Origin: Antedon mediterranea
Lineage: Eukaryota; Echinodermata; Crinoidea; Comatulida; Antedonidae
Direction of reading: 5' to 3'
Assembly: GCF_964355755.1 (NCBI RefSeq)
Contig: NC_092676.1
Coordinates: 5,066,288-5,130,287, forward strand
DNA: 64,000 nt
A program made the position numbers and the translations under genes. Below are positions 20,501 through 28,800 of this stretch, in pieces. The notes beneath the pieces were generated by a model. It was not told the DNA's origin. It was given only the letters and a program-made list of their open reading frames with translations, and did no database searches. Position 1 is the stretch's first letter. Every line of letters starts with the position of its first letter.

Positions 20501-23034
20501 GGATTGTGCCTAAATAATAACAAACACTACCTTAACACTTTTTTTACAGAAATTATACCAAACTTATTTTTAGAATCCCACGTTTCTGAAAATGTTAGTA
20601 GTGAAAATATATCTGAAAATTCATTTAACGGTACTCAAAATGCCCAAGAATATGAAGGTAGAAAAAATACAGACAAAAGAGGGGATAAAAGGAAAACAAA
20701 GGACACAGAAAATTACAGAAACAATAGTAGAACGAAGGACACCAAAGGCAGGTTTAATAATATGAAGCAGTTGTCTGCGCAGTTAGAGGTAATTCAACGC
20801 AAGCCACTACTACCTAAGCTACCTAAATACGGAATTCATCTCGATAACATAAACAAATCAACGACAGAGGTAAATTTTAGATTTTCATGTCGACTGCTAC
20901 CCTATTACGTCATTTTTATGATATATTGCGACTGACAAATTTTCAGTTCATTAACATGTTGCTGTTTGCTCTCTGACATGAGTGCCAGTTCCAGACGTCA
21001 TAACACTGCAAGCACATTCTGAATACCAGACTTTCCAGAAAACAAGACATATTAGGCCAGCCCAAGGGTGACTGGCATTAAAAGAGTTGACTGTACTATC
21101 CCACTAGCTAAAATCTTTCCCCTCTCCGTTTCTGTGTTGTACAGTAATTTTCACATAATATTGATATTGCCATAAATATGTTTTGTATTTTATAAATGTA
21201 TTTGTATGTGCACGGCCCCATAGAAAAACAACCATGTGTTAATCTGGGCCTTCATAAATAATAGGGTTGATTACTTTGTATATTTTTATATTTACTTTGT
21301 TTACATTTCAGGTGGAATTGATGAATGCCTTTTTAGCATTTCATCCACTATCATGTAAATTGGGTAAAAAAAGAAGGTAAGAAATAAATTAATACACAGT
21401 AAAACCCTCAATTACGAAACCTGAGATTACAAAACCTCAATTTTACGAACGTAGTACAATAACATACTCGCATACATGAAACAGGGATCAAAGACAGCTT
21501 GGATGCCGATGTAGAAATGGGAAAGAGACGATCACCTGTAAATGCCACTTGCAATTTTCACTTTAAATTATCACCAGCTGTAATTACTACATGTGATTAC
21601 CACCTGTAATTACAAACTGCACTAACCACCTGTAATTACCACCTGTTATTAGCACCTGTGATTACCCGCTGCACTCACCACCTGTGATTACCACCTGCAC
21701 TTACCACTTGCACTTACCACCTGCGATTACCACCTGTAATTACCACCTGTTATTAGCACCTGTGATTACCCCCTGCACTCACCACCTGTGATTACAACCT
21801 GTAATTACCATCTGTGATTACCACCTGTGATTAGCACCTTTAATACCACCTGTGATTGCCACCTGCAATTACCAAGCAGTTACCACTTTTTCTACTATGT
21901 TATGTATAACTTTTTCAGAAATTATGCTGACATGATCTTTAAGAATATAGACAGTATTATACGTGTATCAGAATACTTGCAACATAACACAGTAATGGGA
22001 GAATATGTGACTGCACATCTAGCATACTCCACGATAAAGCAACTGGGTTTGGACCATGAAGAAATGGGATTAAATATCCCAACAAGTAAGCTATTCATTA
22101 ACTATGTATTTGTTTGTTTGTGTATGTTTCTCCACTACAGTGTTTGACCAAGAGATGGCAGCAAATTTAGATTAGTATAGTAGTTCATTTTTCTTCACTA
22201 CATTGTTTGTCTGAAAAAGTTTTTCCAGCAATGTGGCAGTGGTATTTTTACTATGTATTATATTTATATGGCCGACTTCTGTCGTAAACGGCAATTTCAA
22301 TTAGTCTTACATTCATCTGAATGATGACTAAGCCAGGACTGTTTAAAGCACCTTTGGTTGGTCCCAACATTGACCAAGGGCTTCTCTCGTCCAGTGCCCA
22401 CCTTAACCAGAGGAGATGCATAAGCCAATACGTCTGAGGCAGATACTAGATGTAGGGGCTGCCATAAGAGTCAGCAGTCCTGATTTCAAATGCCTAATGG
22501 GACCCCAACCATATACAGCACCCGGTATTTCCAGATGGTGTCCCATCCAAGCTTTAACCGGGCCCAACGTTGCTTAACTTCGGTGATCTGACGTATTTTT
22601 GCTATAATAGGTAATTAAATGTATGCTAAATTTCGGAAATCCTGGTTAAATCCCATGTCAAAATAGTGACAGTTCTTTTTAAATAGAAAAAGGTTGTGTG
22701 AAATTTTTCCTGGAACTTTACTTTTCCAATTGTATCTGGATTTAGGAGTTGCCTGTACATAACATTTTTATCATTTACAGATTTTACCCAAAATGTAGCA
22801 CCTGATAAATTTCCATATAAAGAGGACTTAGAGACAACCGATTATTCAGATTACCCACCTGGAAGTAACAGCTGTCAATCAAATGCCAAGGACACTGATA
22901 CTGGAATTTGTATGGACAGTATGTTGAAGTCACTCCCACAATCAGTCAACCACGAAGCTTCCCCTGTCAGTGACAGTGAACTGTCTACAAGTACGAGGCG
23001 AAGACGACCCTGCATACTAGATATTTTAGAATAA
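8575..23034 (+). CDS. LOTUS (OST-HTH) plus RRM RNA-binding protein, 14 coding exons
   Basis: Exons: 8575-8774, 9043-9143, 9752-9817, 11005-11147, 12397-12455, 13889-14001, 14538-14630, 15290-15391, 19965-20057, 20550-20869, 21312-21376, 21919-22085, 22781-23034. The count is 13 listed coding exons plus an inferred 5' non-coding exon (acceptor TTTTTGTAG at 8560). All phases match, giving 591 residues with TAA at 23032. Residues 10-70 are a LOTUS domain (VKKYVRAVLLSQIGGVSL ... LGFSSLLTCM). Residues about 155-229, split over three exons, form an RRM (AIVVKGI strand, then LYFYRFASIVEAEKII, IRVSPAEE). Residues 228-323 come from three duplicated Ser-rich exons, then a Lys/Asn-rich stretch and an unrecognised C-terminus ending RRRRPCILDILE. 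LOTUS proteins (Oskar, TDRD5/7, MARF1) act in germline RNA regulation and bind Vasa helicase or G-quadruplex RNA. A cytoplasmic germ-granule role is inference. No Tudor or NYN domain is seen. Confidence 0.85.
9150..9505. repeat. Minisatellite after the second LOTUS/RRM coding exon
   Basis: About a dozen diverged copies of a 24-28 base unit such as CCAAATATGGATGTCCTA and TATAAAAGTCCTACTACCA. It begins within ten bases of the donor at 9144. Six copies contain a perfect CArG word (CCAAATATGG or CCATATTTGG). The open frames on both strands here are repeat artefacts. Confidence 0.85.
9967..10885. repeat. TAATAGTAACCC minisatellite, split by a transposon
   Basis: Repeats of (T/A)CTAATAGTAACCCMCYTT occur at 9967-10018, 10519-10640 and 10829-10885. 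The 10020-10518 element inserted inside the first block, so the array predates it. The array is intronic in the LOTUS/RRM gene. Confidence 0.8.
10020..10518. mobile_element. TA-flanked 0.5-kb inverted-repeat element, copy 1
   Basis: TIRs of about 45 bases: GGGAGGTTTCACAACCTTAC at the left, and GAGAGGTTTCGCAATCTTAC as the reverse complement of the right, both continuing GAATACGATAACGAAAACGG. TA flanks both ends. There is no transposase frame. A TA duplication fits Tc1/mariner-type mobilisation. It is very close in sequence to the copy at 26801-27305. Confidence 0.82.
11282..11555 (-). mobile_element. tRNA-derived SINE, minus strand, copy 1
   Basis: In reverse complement the head reads GTGGCCGAGCGGTTAAG, a Leu/Ser-tRNA A-box-like start, followed by TTTGAGGCTCACTCGCTCC in the B-box position. 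The body includes ACTTTGAAGAAACTAGTACA. It is tandem to a second copy (11556-11815) and related to a plus-strand copy at 41016-41280. Intronic. Confidence 0.65.
11556..11815 (-). mobile_element. tRNA-derived SINE, minus strand, copy 2
   Basis: Shares head, body and orientation with 11282-11555 (TGATCAGTGGCTG, CATGGAGCGAGTGAGC, GCTCGGCCACTAAC). The side-by-side arrangement suggests insertion of one SINE into the edge of another or a local duplication. Confidence 0.65.
12563..12655. mobile_element. MITE family A fragment
   Basis: Internal part only: AATGTGATGCGTGCCCATAT, GGACATGATAATGTCATATC, CACTACCATATTTAAGC. Contains one CCATATATGG word. The termini are lost. Confidence 0.6.
13205..13504 (-). 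mobile_element. 5S-rRNA-derived SINE, copy with a different body
   Basis: In reverse complement, 13504-13387 reads as a 5S rRNA relative: GTTGAAACACCGGTTCTAGT, TTACCGAAGTTAAGCAACGC, TGGGCCCGGTTGCGTTCTGG, then AGACCGTC and GGTGCAGTATA. The following body (13386-13205) differs from that of the other two 5S SINEs. Class III (5S-headed) SINEs are an established type. Intronic. Confidence 0.75.
13728..13873. mobile_element. MITE family A copy
   Basis: CTCTATCAAACTAGTCTGAC terminus, GTGTGATGTGCCCAAATATG, and three CCAAATATGG words plus one CCATAAATGG, in inverted orientation relative to other copies. Confidence 0.75.
14190..14396. mobile_element. MITE family D copy (GGCCAACTCAGACAG ends)
   Basis: Ends AAGGCTAACTCAGACAGTG and, inverted, AAAGGCCAACTATGATAGCG, with inner inverted repeats around GTCGTACGACGAGTC. 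Related copies are at 59107-59272 and a remnant at about 51510-51556. Intronic in the LOTUS/RRM gene. Confidence 0.65.
16241..16426. repeat. Near-perfect 186-bp foldback element
   Basis: The outer ends ACAGATATTG and its complement enclose long arms (AAATATAAGATTTGACATCC, CTCGGGAATGATATTAAGTT) paired with their complements around a short loop near CAGCTGGCGC. Similar ATAATAT sequences flank both sides. It is a small foldback MITE, able to form a long hairpin if transcribed with the intron. Confidence 0.8.
17079..18390 (-). mobile_element. Truncated, frameshifted non-LTR retrotransposon (LINE)
   Basis: Reverse-transcriptase blocks are visible in order on the minus strand across three frames: ITPIPKSGNRSNPENYRG, VTFVDFRKAFDSIHR, GVLQGDTLAPFLF, FADDLAQLSDKMDQAQ (catalytic YADD-type box as FADD), FKYLGAWI, then EPVLLYGSETWTL and HRRLSAAGHFYRH. 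There are frameshifts near 17700 and 18130-18280, and no endonuclease part, so it is dead and 5' truncated. At 18390 it abuts a tyrosine-recombinase remnant. It sits in the 4.6-kb LOTUS/RRM intron. Confidence 0.85.
18391..19899 (-). mobile_element. Broken tyrosine-recombinase retroelement remnant (DIRS/Ngaro-like)
   Basis: 19899-19210 encodes an N-terminal SAM-like and partial core region (LAPSTRKAYRGSLQLLASWS, NFLSHLCDKGLAQGTISS). A later piece at 18484-18391 has NPNHYKGHSFRIGVATHAAS, matching the catalytic HxxR segment. Between them lies about 0.7 kb of unrelated sequence including a dispersed repeat (18950-19125). The frame then runs straight into LINE RT sequence. DIRS/Ngaro-type elements are common in echinoderms. 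A Crypton relative is not excluded. Confidence 0.7.
18950..19125. repeat. Dispersed repeat, copy 1 (inside the recombinase remnant)
   Basis: Shares GATATTTTCGCTGAAAAGTT, ATATCAATCCGCGCGCAATG and GGATTTATAGCGGGCCGCT with 20322-20500 in the same intron and orientation. No coding potential seen. Confidence 0.75.
20322..20500. repeat. Dispersed repeat, copy 2
   Basis: Second copy of the 18950-19125 repeat (GATATTTTTGCTGAAAAGTT, ATATCAATCCGCGCGCAATG). It lies in the intron after the third duplicated exon. Confidence 0.75.
20990..21100. mobile_element. Fragment of a pogo-like inverted-repeat element
   Basis: GAATACCAGACTTTCC, TTAGGCCAGCCCAAGGGTGA and AGAGTTGACTGTACT match the right half of the element at 63180-63433. 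The left half is missing. Confidence 0.55.
21537..21870. repeat. 15-bp minisatellite next to a 3' splice site
   Basis: About 20 diverged copies of CACCTGTGATTAC/CACCTGTAATTAC (12-15 bases). It ends about 50 bases before the acceptor at 21917-21918 of a LOTUS/RRM exon. Confidence 0.85.
22265..22591 (-). mobile_element. 5S-rRNA-derived SINE, minus strand
   Basis: The reverse complement of 22591-22512 reads GATCACCGAAGTTAAGCAAC, GTTGGGCCCGGTTAAAGCTT and GGATGGGACACCATCTGGAA, i.e. most of a 5S rRNA lacking its first 35 or so bases. The body (ACTCTTATGGCAGCCCCT, AAGGTGCTTTAAACAGTCCT) is shared with the plus-strand copy at 46204-46566. Intronic. Confidence 0.82.
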
Positions 23035-23218
23035 TAGACAAGAAGAAGAAAATCAGTTAAATGATTGCTGTTTAATTAATGGTAGATTCCAAATAGGAAT
23101 CAGCTCAACAGATCATAAGATATTAACATTTTGATGTTTTGAGAAGATCCATATTTTACATAATGCTACAAAATACATAACAAATATAAAATGCTTCGTT
23201 ACACTATTCATTTTTTTA

Positions 23219-23224
23219 AATAAA
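23219..23224 (+). terminator. Candidate poly(A) signal of the LOTUS/RRM gene
   Basis: AATAAA 185 bases after the stop at 23034, followed by T-rich sequence. Confidence 0.55.
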
Positions 23225-23330
23225 GTACAATTCAGTAAATTTTTACTTATTTTTATATATTTTAGTTTGTTGTATTTTTTTATCCATCAAAAATTGTATC
23301 TTAATATTTTATTCTCAATGTGTTAAATAG

Positions 23331-23390
23331 GTCATCATATACCATATATAGGTCATCATATACCATATATAGGTCATCATATACCACCCT
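23331..23390. repeat. Three 22-bp tandem repeats
   Basis: Three copies of GGTCATCATATACCATATATA just past the LOTUS/RRM 3' end. The first two are identical and the third decays at its end. Confidence 0.8.
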
Positions 23391-23587
23391 TAGTTGATTG
23401 AAAACTCTTAATCTGACCATAGTCCAAATGACCATTATAGTGACCTGGCTGAATCCCTCAGTTAGTTTGACTGAATATTTCCTGGTGTGAATAAGAATGA
23501 ATAAAAAATAATGTTTTTATTAAAATATTACAACTATTTAAAAAAAAATGTACAGTATTTGACAATTGTATTATGAATTAGGCCTAA

Positions 23588-23712
23588 AGCTATGTCTACA
23601 CTCTGTGACACAAAAATGTGATATGGACATGATGATGTCATATTATCGCTACCATATTTGGGCACATCAAACACGTCAAACTAGTTTGATAGTGTAGACA
23701 GAGCTTTAGTGT
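23588..23712. mobile_element. MITE family A copy
   Basis: AAAGCTATGTCTACACTCTG at one end and the inverted GATAGTGTAGACAGAGCTTT at the other, with GATATGGACATGATGATGTC inside. One CCATATTTGG word. Confidence 0.8.
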
Positions 23713-24627
23713 CAAAAAAAAATTAATAAATTAATACAGACATAAAATAATGGTTTTATCATTTAATTAAATTAGTTTTAAAACAATTATTGGAAAATAA
23801 ATGTCTTCAATTTTTAAAATTAATTGTGTACCTGAAAATTGAGGTCAAAGTTGACTTGATAACGATTATGTTGTAATCATCATGTTGTTTTCATTAAATG
23901 CAGTACTTTGTAAACAAATGCAGTTATATGTTGCTGTGATATTTAAAAATATCACAAATTTTATTAATTAATTTGTTTTTAATAAATATAAAAGTGAAAT
24001 GGTCTTTGTTTTTTTAGAGTGACATTTTCAAACAGACGAGAGAAATTGCTGGAGTTCTCCTTTAAGTTTTTGAGCAACCGTCTGGGTTTGTCGTACATGT
24101 TGAGGGCGTGCTTTAAATAATAATTATTTTACACTCGATTGAAAAACATAAACAATCAGATGTCGGTGTCTTTTTGTTACACGTTTGTTTAGGAATTCGT
24201 CCGCGAAAAAATATATCCGTGAGTAGAATTTGTTGTAATACTGTATTTATATTTAATTAATTGAGTAGTATACCGTGAGATTCACAAATATGCAGTTATA
24301 GTATTTAACAAAATAATTGGCGACACTTTGTAAGCCTAGGCAAGGCGTAATAATAGCTGGCAGTTGGTTAAGCTTGGACCGGATAGTGGTCTTAGTAAGT
24401 GCAACTCAAGCAATGTGTCTAACCACAGCAGGCGATGTATTATCCTAACTTTTGCTTGTGATTGGTCAACTTACTTTCGTTGCGCTTACGTCCTTGTGTT
24501 GCGTTACGTCCTTGCGTCCTTGTGGACTGTTGCGCTTACGTCCTTGTGTTGCGCTTACGTCCTTGTGTTGCGCTTGCGTTGTGTTGACTCCTATGGAACG
24601 CCTCCTCTGCCTTCAGTTCACATTTAT

Positions 24628-24930
24628 CATGCAGTACACACCAATCGTCATGCAGTACACACCAATCGTCATGCAGTACACACCAATCGTCATGCAGTAC
24701 ACACCAATCGTCATGCAGTACACACCAAACGTCATGCAGTACACACCAAACGTCATGCAGTACACACCAATCGTCATGCAGTACACACCAATCGTCATGC
24801 AGTACACACCAATGGTCATGCAGTACACACCAATGGTCATGCAGTACACACCAATCGTCATGCAGTACACACCAATGGTCATGCAGTACACACCAATCGT
24901 CATGCAGTACACACCAATCGTCATGCAGTC
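24628..24930. repeat. 21-bp minisatellite, left palindrome arm
   Basis: About 14 copies of CATGCAGTACACACCAAT plus a 3-base variable end (CGT, GGT or ACGT-type). The unit length is a multiple of three and free of stops, which opens long false frames on both strands. Confidence 0.92.
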
Positions 24931-25266
24931 CAATATTGCGTAATTTATACCGCCACCTATCGACAAAATCGAATATCGCATGACTTTTATTAGACGGCTG
25001 TAAAACTAAGGCTATATACAAACTTTATACTACAGCAACTCACGCTGTCTACTACTACACCGCACGTGCTTTACGTCCTATAGATTCCAAGATTTATTTA
25101 ATAGTTTTTCCAGCCATTTTAGTCATAAAGCACGTGCGGTGTAGTAGTAGACAGCGTGAGTTGCTGTAGTATAATGTTTGAATAGCCTAGTTTTACAGCC
25201 GTCTAATAAACGTCACGTGATATTCAATTTTGTCGATAGGTGGCGGTATAAATTACGCAATATTTG

Positions 25267-25450
25267 ACTGCATGACGATTGGTGTGTACTGCATGACCAT
25301 TGGTGTGTACTGCATGACCTGACGATTGGTGTGTACTGCATGACGTTTGGTGTGTACTGCATGATGTTTGGTGTGTACTGCATGACCATTGGTGTGTACT
25401 GCATGACCATTGGTGTGTACTGCATGACGATTGGTGTGTACTGCATGACA
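25267..25450. repeat. 21-bp minisatellite, right palindrome arm
   Basis: About nine inverted copies of the same unit (GGTGTGTACTGCATGAC). A small insertion (CATGACCTGACGATTGG) disturbs the register near 25315. Confidence 0.92.
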
Positions 25451-25831
25451 AATGTGAACTGAAGGCAGAAGAGGCGTTCCATAGACTCCTAGTTCCATGG
25501 ATGGTTTGAAATTGCAAATTGTTTAAGCGTTCAACTCATTGCCACTTTACTTACATTTTTAAATAAACTTTTTTCATTTTTCTAAGACTTTTTAACTAAA
25601 ATGTTTGGTTATAAAAGAGGTCAAGTCGGTAGAGTAGATATAATATTTAGGATGGATAAGCTTTAGCAATAGTCTTGACAATAGATAAGATGTAATTCAA
25701 GCTGAAATTATTAACTATAAATAAACAATTTTTATAATCTAACATAATGATTGATATCTGAAATTAGAACTTTTTACAGCAGAGGGGATCCTATTCCACT
25801 ATTAAAAATCTGTTTGTGTTTCAGAGAGAAA

Positions 25832-28800
25832 ATGACAAAACCAAAGAAAAGGAAAATCGTTTCAAAGAGTGAATCTCAAAAAAAGAAAAGCGAGTTGCAG
25901 GCAAATATACCAAATGGAAAGACCATCAACAAACCAGACGACACCACAAGTCGAAGTACTTATATTTACCTTGTCTGCATTACATTCGTTTTAATCTTCA
26001 CTGCTTTGTATTTCAATGTATCTTCTCAAAGTATAAATTTTGATGTTTTTAAAACCAAAAACACCACAAGTGGAAATGAGAAGAATGCGCCTTTGTTTGA
26101 GCAAATCCAAAAAATGGAAACCATTCATAGACGAGCTAACTTGAGCTTAGCCGAATTCCAAGCTGTTTACGATGGAAAATGGTAAAGTTCTTTTATGTGT
26201 ATTTTACAGAGTTGAAAAATTGATTGCTCTGTTTTTAACAAGGAGACGAGTGGACAATAGAGCAGTTAATTTTTTCTCTCAAAACATTCATTATTTGTTT
26301 TAACACACCTACTGTAAAGTAAACTTTTAAAGATGTTCCTCACGACATGAAAAATGAAGATTAATTAAATCAGACTTTAGATGCGTTATTTTGTAGTTTT
26401 AATAAGGTTAATCACTTAAGTAGAAAAAAAAATGTTTTCACTTTTAAAATGACAAAATAATTGGTTATATTCAACCAAAAATTCACTGGCTGGCAACCAA
26501 TTGCTTTAAATTGCAGTTTTTCAGGTAAATACATTTTTTGTTAAAATTTTTAGTCAAAACGGAGAACTATTATGTGACATTATAGCATATTCAACAACAA
26601 AAATAATTAAGAATTGTTTTTTCAGGGGGACAATGCATCTTTAACAAAGAGCTAAGTTGAAAATACAGCCGTCAATTTGTTATCAATGAAATATTCTCTC
26701 AATTCAATGAATACCAACATTTTTTTTGTTTTATAATGCACCATGTAAAGTAAATTTTTAATTCTGCTGCTTCCAGGTAGATCAAAATTGAATGTCATTA
26801 GGGAGGTTTCGTAACCTTACGAATACGATAACGAAAACGGATACGTCACACATTTGTGAAACTTTTGAGCTGATCCCCATTTCATATTCGTAAAGTGTAT
26901 TCGTGTTGACGAATATCACCAGTCATATTCGTAACTACAAAACGAGTATAGTTTTTGATCTATTTTGCACATTTTGCATTGAATCAGGAATGATTCATGA
27001 TTATAATATAATTATAGATTTATTGAAAGTAATTTACTAAAGTAATTTACTAAAATGCCAAGTCAATTTTGATAAATATCAGTTTTTAAAGTCCTAACTC
27101 GCTTTGATGTTAGGCTAGGCCTAGGCAGCCAAGCACCAAGCAACACGTACCTGCGCTTCACTCAAATTTACCGCAGTCATATTTTGGACGCGCCTCGATA
27201 TTTCGTTGCCATGCGAAACAGATTTTTTTATGGCTTACGAAAACGAATACGTGTGCGCGACGTATCCGTTTTCATTATCGTATTCGTAAGATTGCGAAAC
27301 CTCTCTATTCTAGTAAAATGTTTTATAATGTTGTTATATAATGGAAAAAAAATGTTGGATTTGATTATAAAAACCAGATGTTACAGTATTTCAATCGATT
27401 GTTAATGTTATTTCTTGTCTATGTGAAAGTCAAAATGAATTTTATTATTTGTCATATTTAGAATCATATGTGTTAACGAGTTGTTCAAATATTGATTTTA
27501 ATTGTTCTATTTCACAATTGGTATGAGAAAAATCAATATTCTTTACCAGAATTAGTTTTATTACTATTATTGTAAATATTAATTTACGTAAGGGCTATTG
27601 GAATGGTAGAAATTCTGGTGGAAGTCTTGTTTTATGGTTTATGAAATGAGTACATTCTGAGGTCTTTGGTTCATGTCCTGTTTTTATTCAAATTTGGATA
27701 AACTACACTTAACATTTTAATTCTGAATTTTTTCATTATACTGTATTATTTTTAAATTTCATTTTTTAATACCATCCCGCTTATTATGATGCACAAAGCG
27801 CCATGAGCTCCACATGGGTGGGGGATACCGGTGATATAGGTTTTCATTTATTATTATTATTATAATTACATAATCATAAATATTGAAAATGACCTCTCAA
27901 AAGCTCTCTACACTATCAAGCTTTATGTGACAAAAAAAAATGTGATATATATATGGACATGATAATGTCATATCACATACCATATTTTAACCATATCACT
28001 ACCACATTTGGGTACATTACACTTTTTTTGTCAAACTAGTTTGATAGTGTAATCAGAGCTTAATATATTTTATTCGTCATATTATTTCAGGCCAGTACTT
28101 ATCACAGATGTGATGCAGCGATGGCCAGCCATCAATTGGACGACAGATTTCTTTTTGAATTCGTATGGGGAGGACAGAATAACAATGAAGGCTGTCCGAG
28201 TATGTTGATTACTTTTACCTTCCCGTTTCACGGTTAAGCTCTGTTTACACTATCAAACTTTATGTGATGTGCCCATATATGGACATGATAATGTTGTATC
28301 ACTACCATATTTGGGAATATCACTACCATATTTGGGCACATCACACTTTTTTTAGTTTGATAGTTTAGACAGAATTTATTATCTCTATGGTCTACACTAT
28401 CAAACGTTATGTGATGTGCCCATATATGGACATGATAATGTTGTATCACTACCATATTTGGGAATATCACTACCATATTTGGGCACATCACACTTTTTTT
28501 AGTTTGATAGTTTAGACAGAATTTATTATCTACACTATCAAACGTTATGTGATGTGCCCATATATAGACATGGTGATGTCATATCACTACCATATTTGGG
28601 AACATGACAAACTAGTTTAATAGTGTATACAGAGCTTTACTCTACATCAATTTCTAAAATCATGCTTTTAGTTTTATATCTTTACAACTGCTCATGAGAA
28701 TTCAAAATATGTATATGCAATTTTTTACAATAGAACACATTTCAGACCATTTGCACAATTAATAAATGGCTTGGATAACTAATCATTTATACTAATTGTT

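Larger units (their letters stand above)
24590..25485. repeat. 0.9-kb imperfect palindrome with minisatellite arms
   Basis: The left arm (24590-25077) and right arm (25120-25485) are inverted copies. Outer GGAACGCCTC(C/T)TCTGCCTT pairs with its complement. Middle GCGTAATTTATACCGCCACC pairs with GGTGGCGGTATAAATTACGC. Inner CTACAGCAACTCACGCTGTC pairs with GACAGCGTGAGTTGCTGTAG around a loop of about 42 bases. Each arm carries the same 21-base minisatellite, but with about 14 copies on the left and 9 on the right. It stands about 350 bases upstream of the JmjC start. Confidence 0.88.

Noticed and set aside
24628-25450. CRISPR-like array
   Set aside because: Head-to-tail 21-base units without unique spacers in an intron-bearing animal genome; a minisatellite, not CRISPR.
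24364-25517. Long open frames on both strands over the 24.6-25.5 kb repeats
   Set aside because: The 21-base unit is divisible by three and stop-free in several frames, so these are repeat artefacts without a start context or homology.
25751-25831. Upstream in-frame ATG extending the JmjC protein by 27 residues
   Set aside because: The extension crosses a polypyrimidine tract and TTTCAG acceptor, so it is probably intronic.
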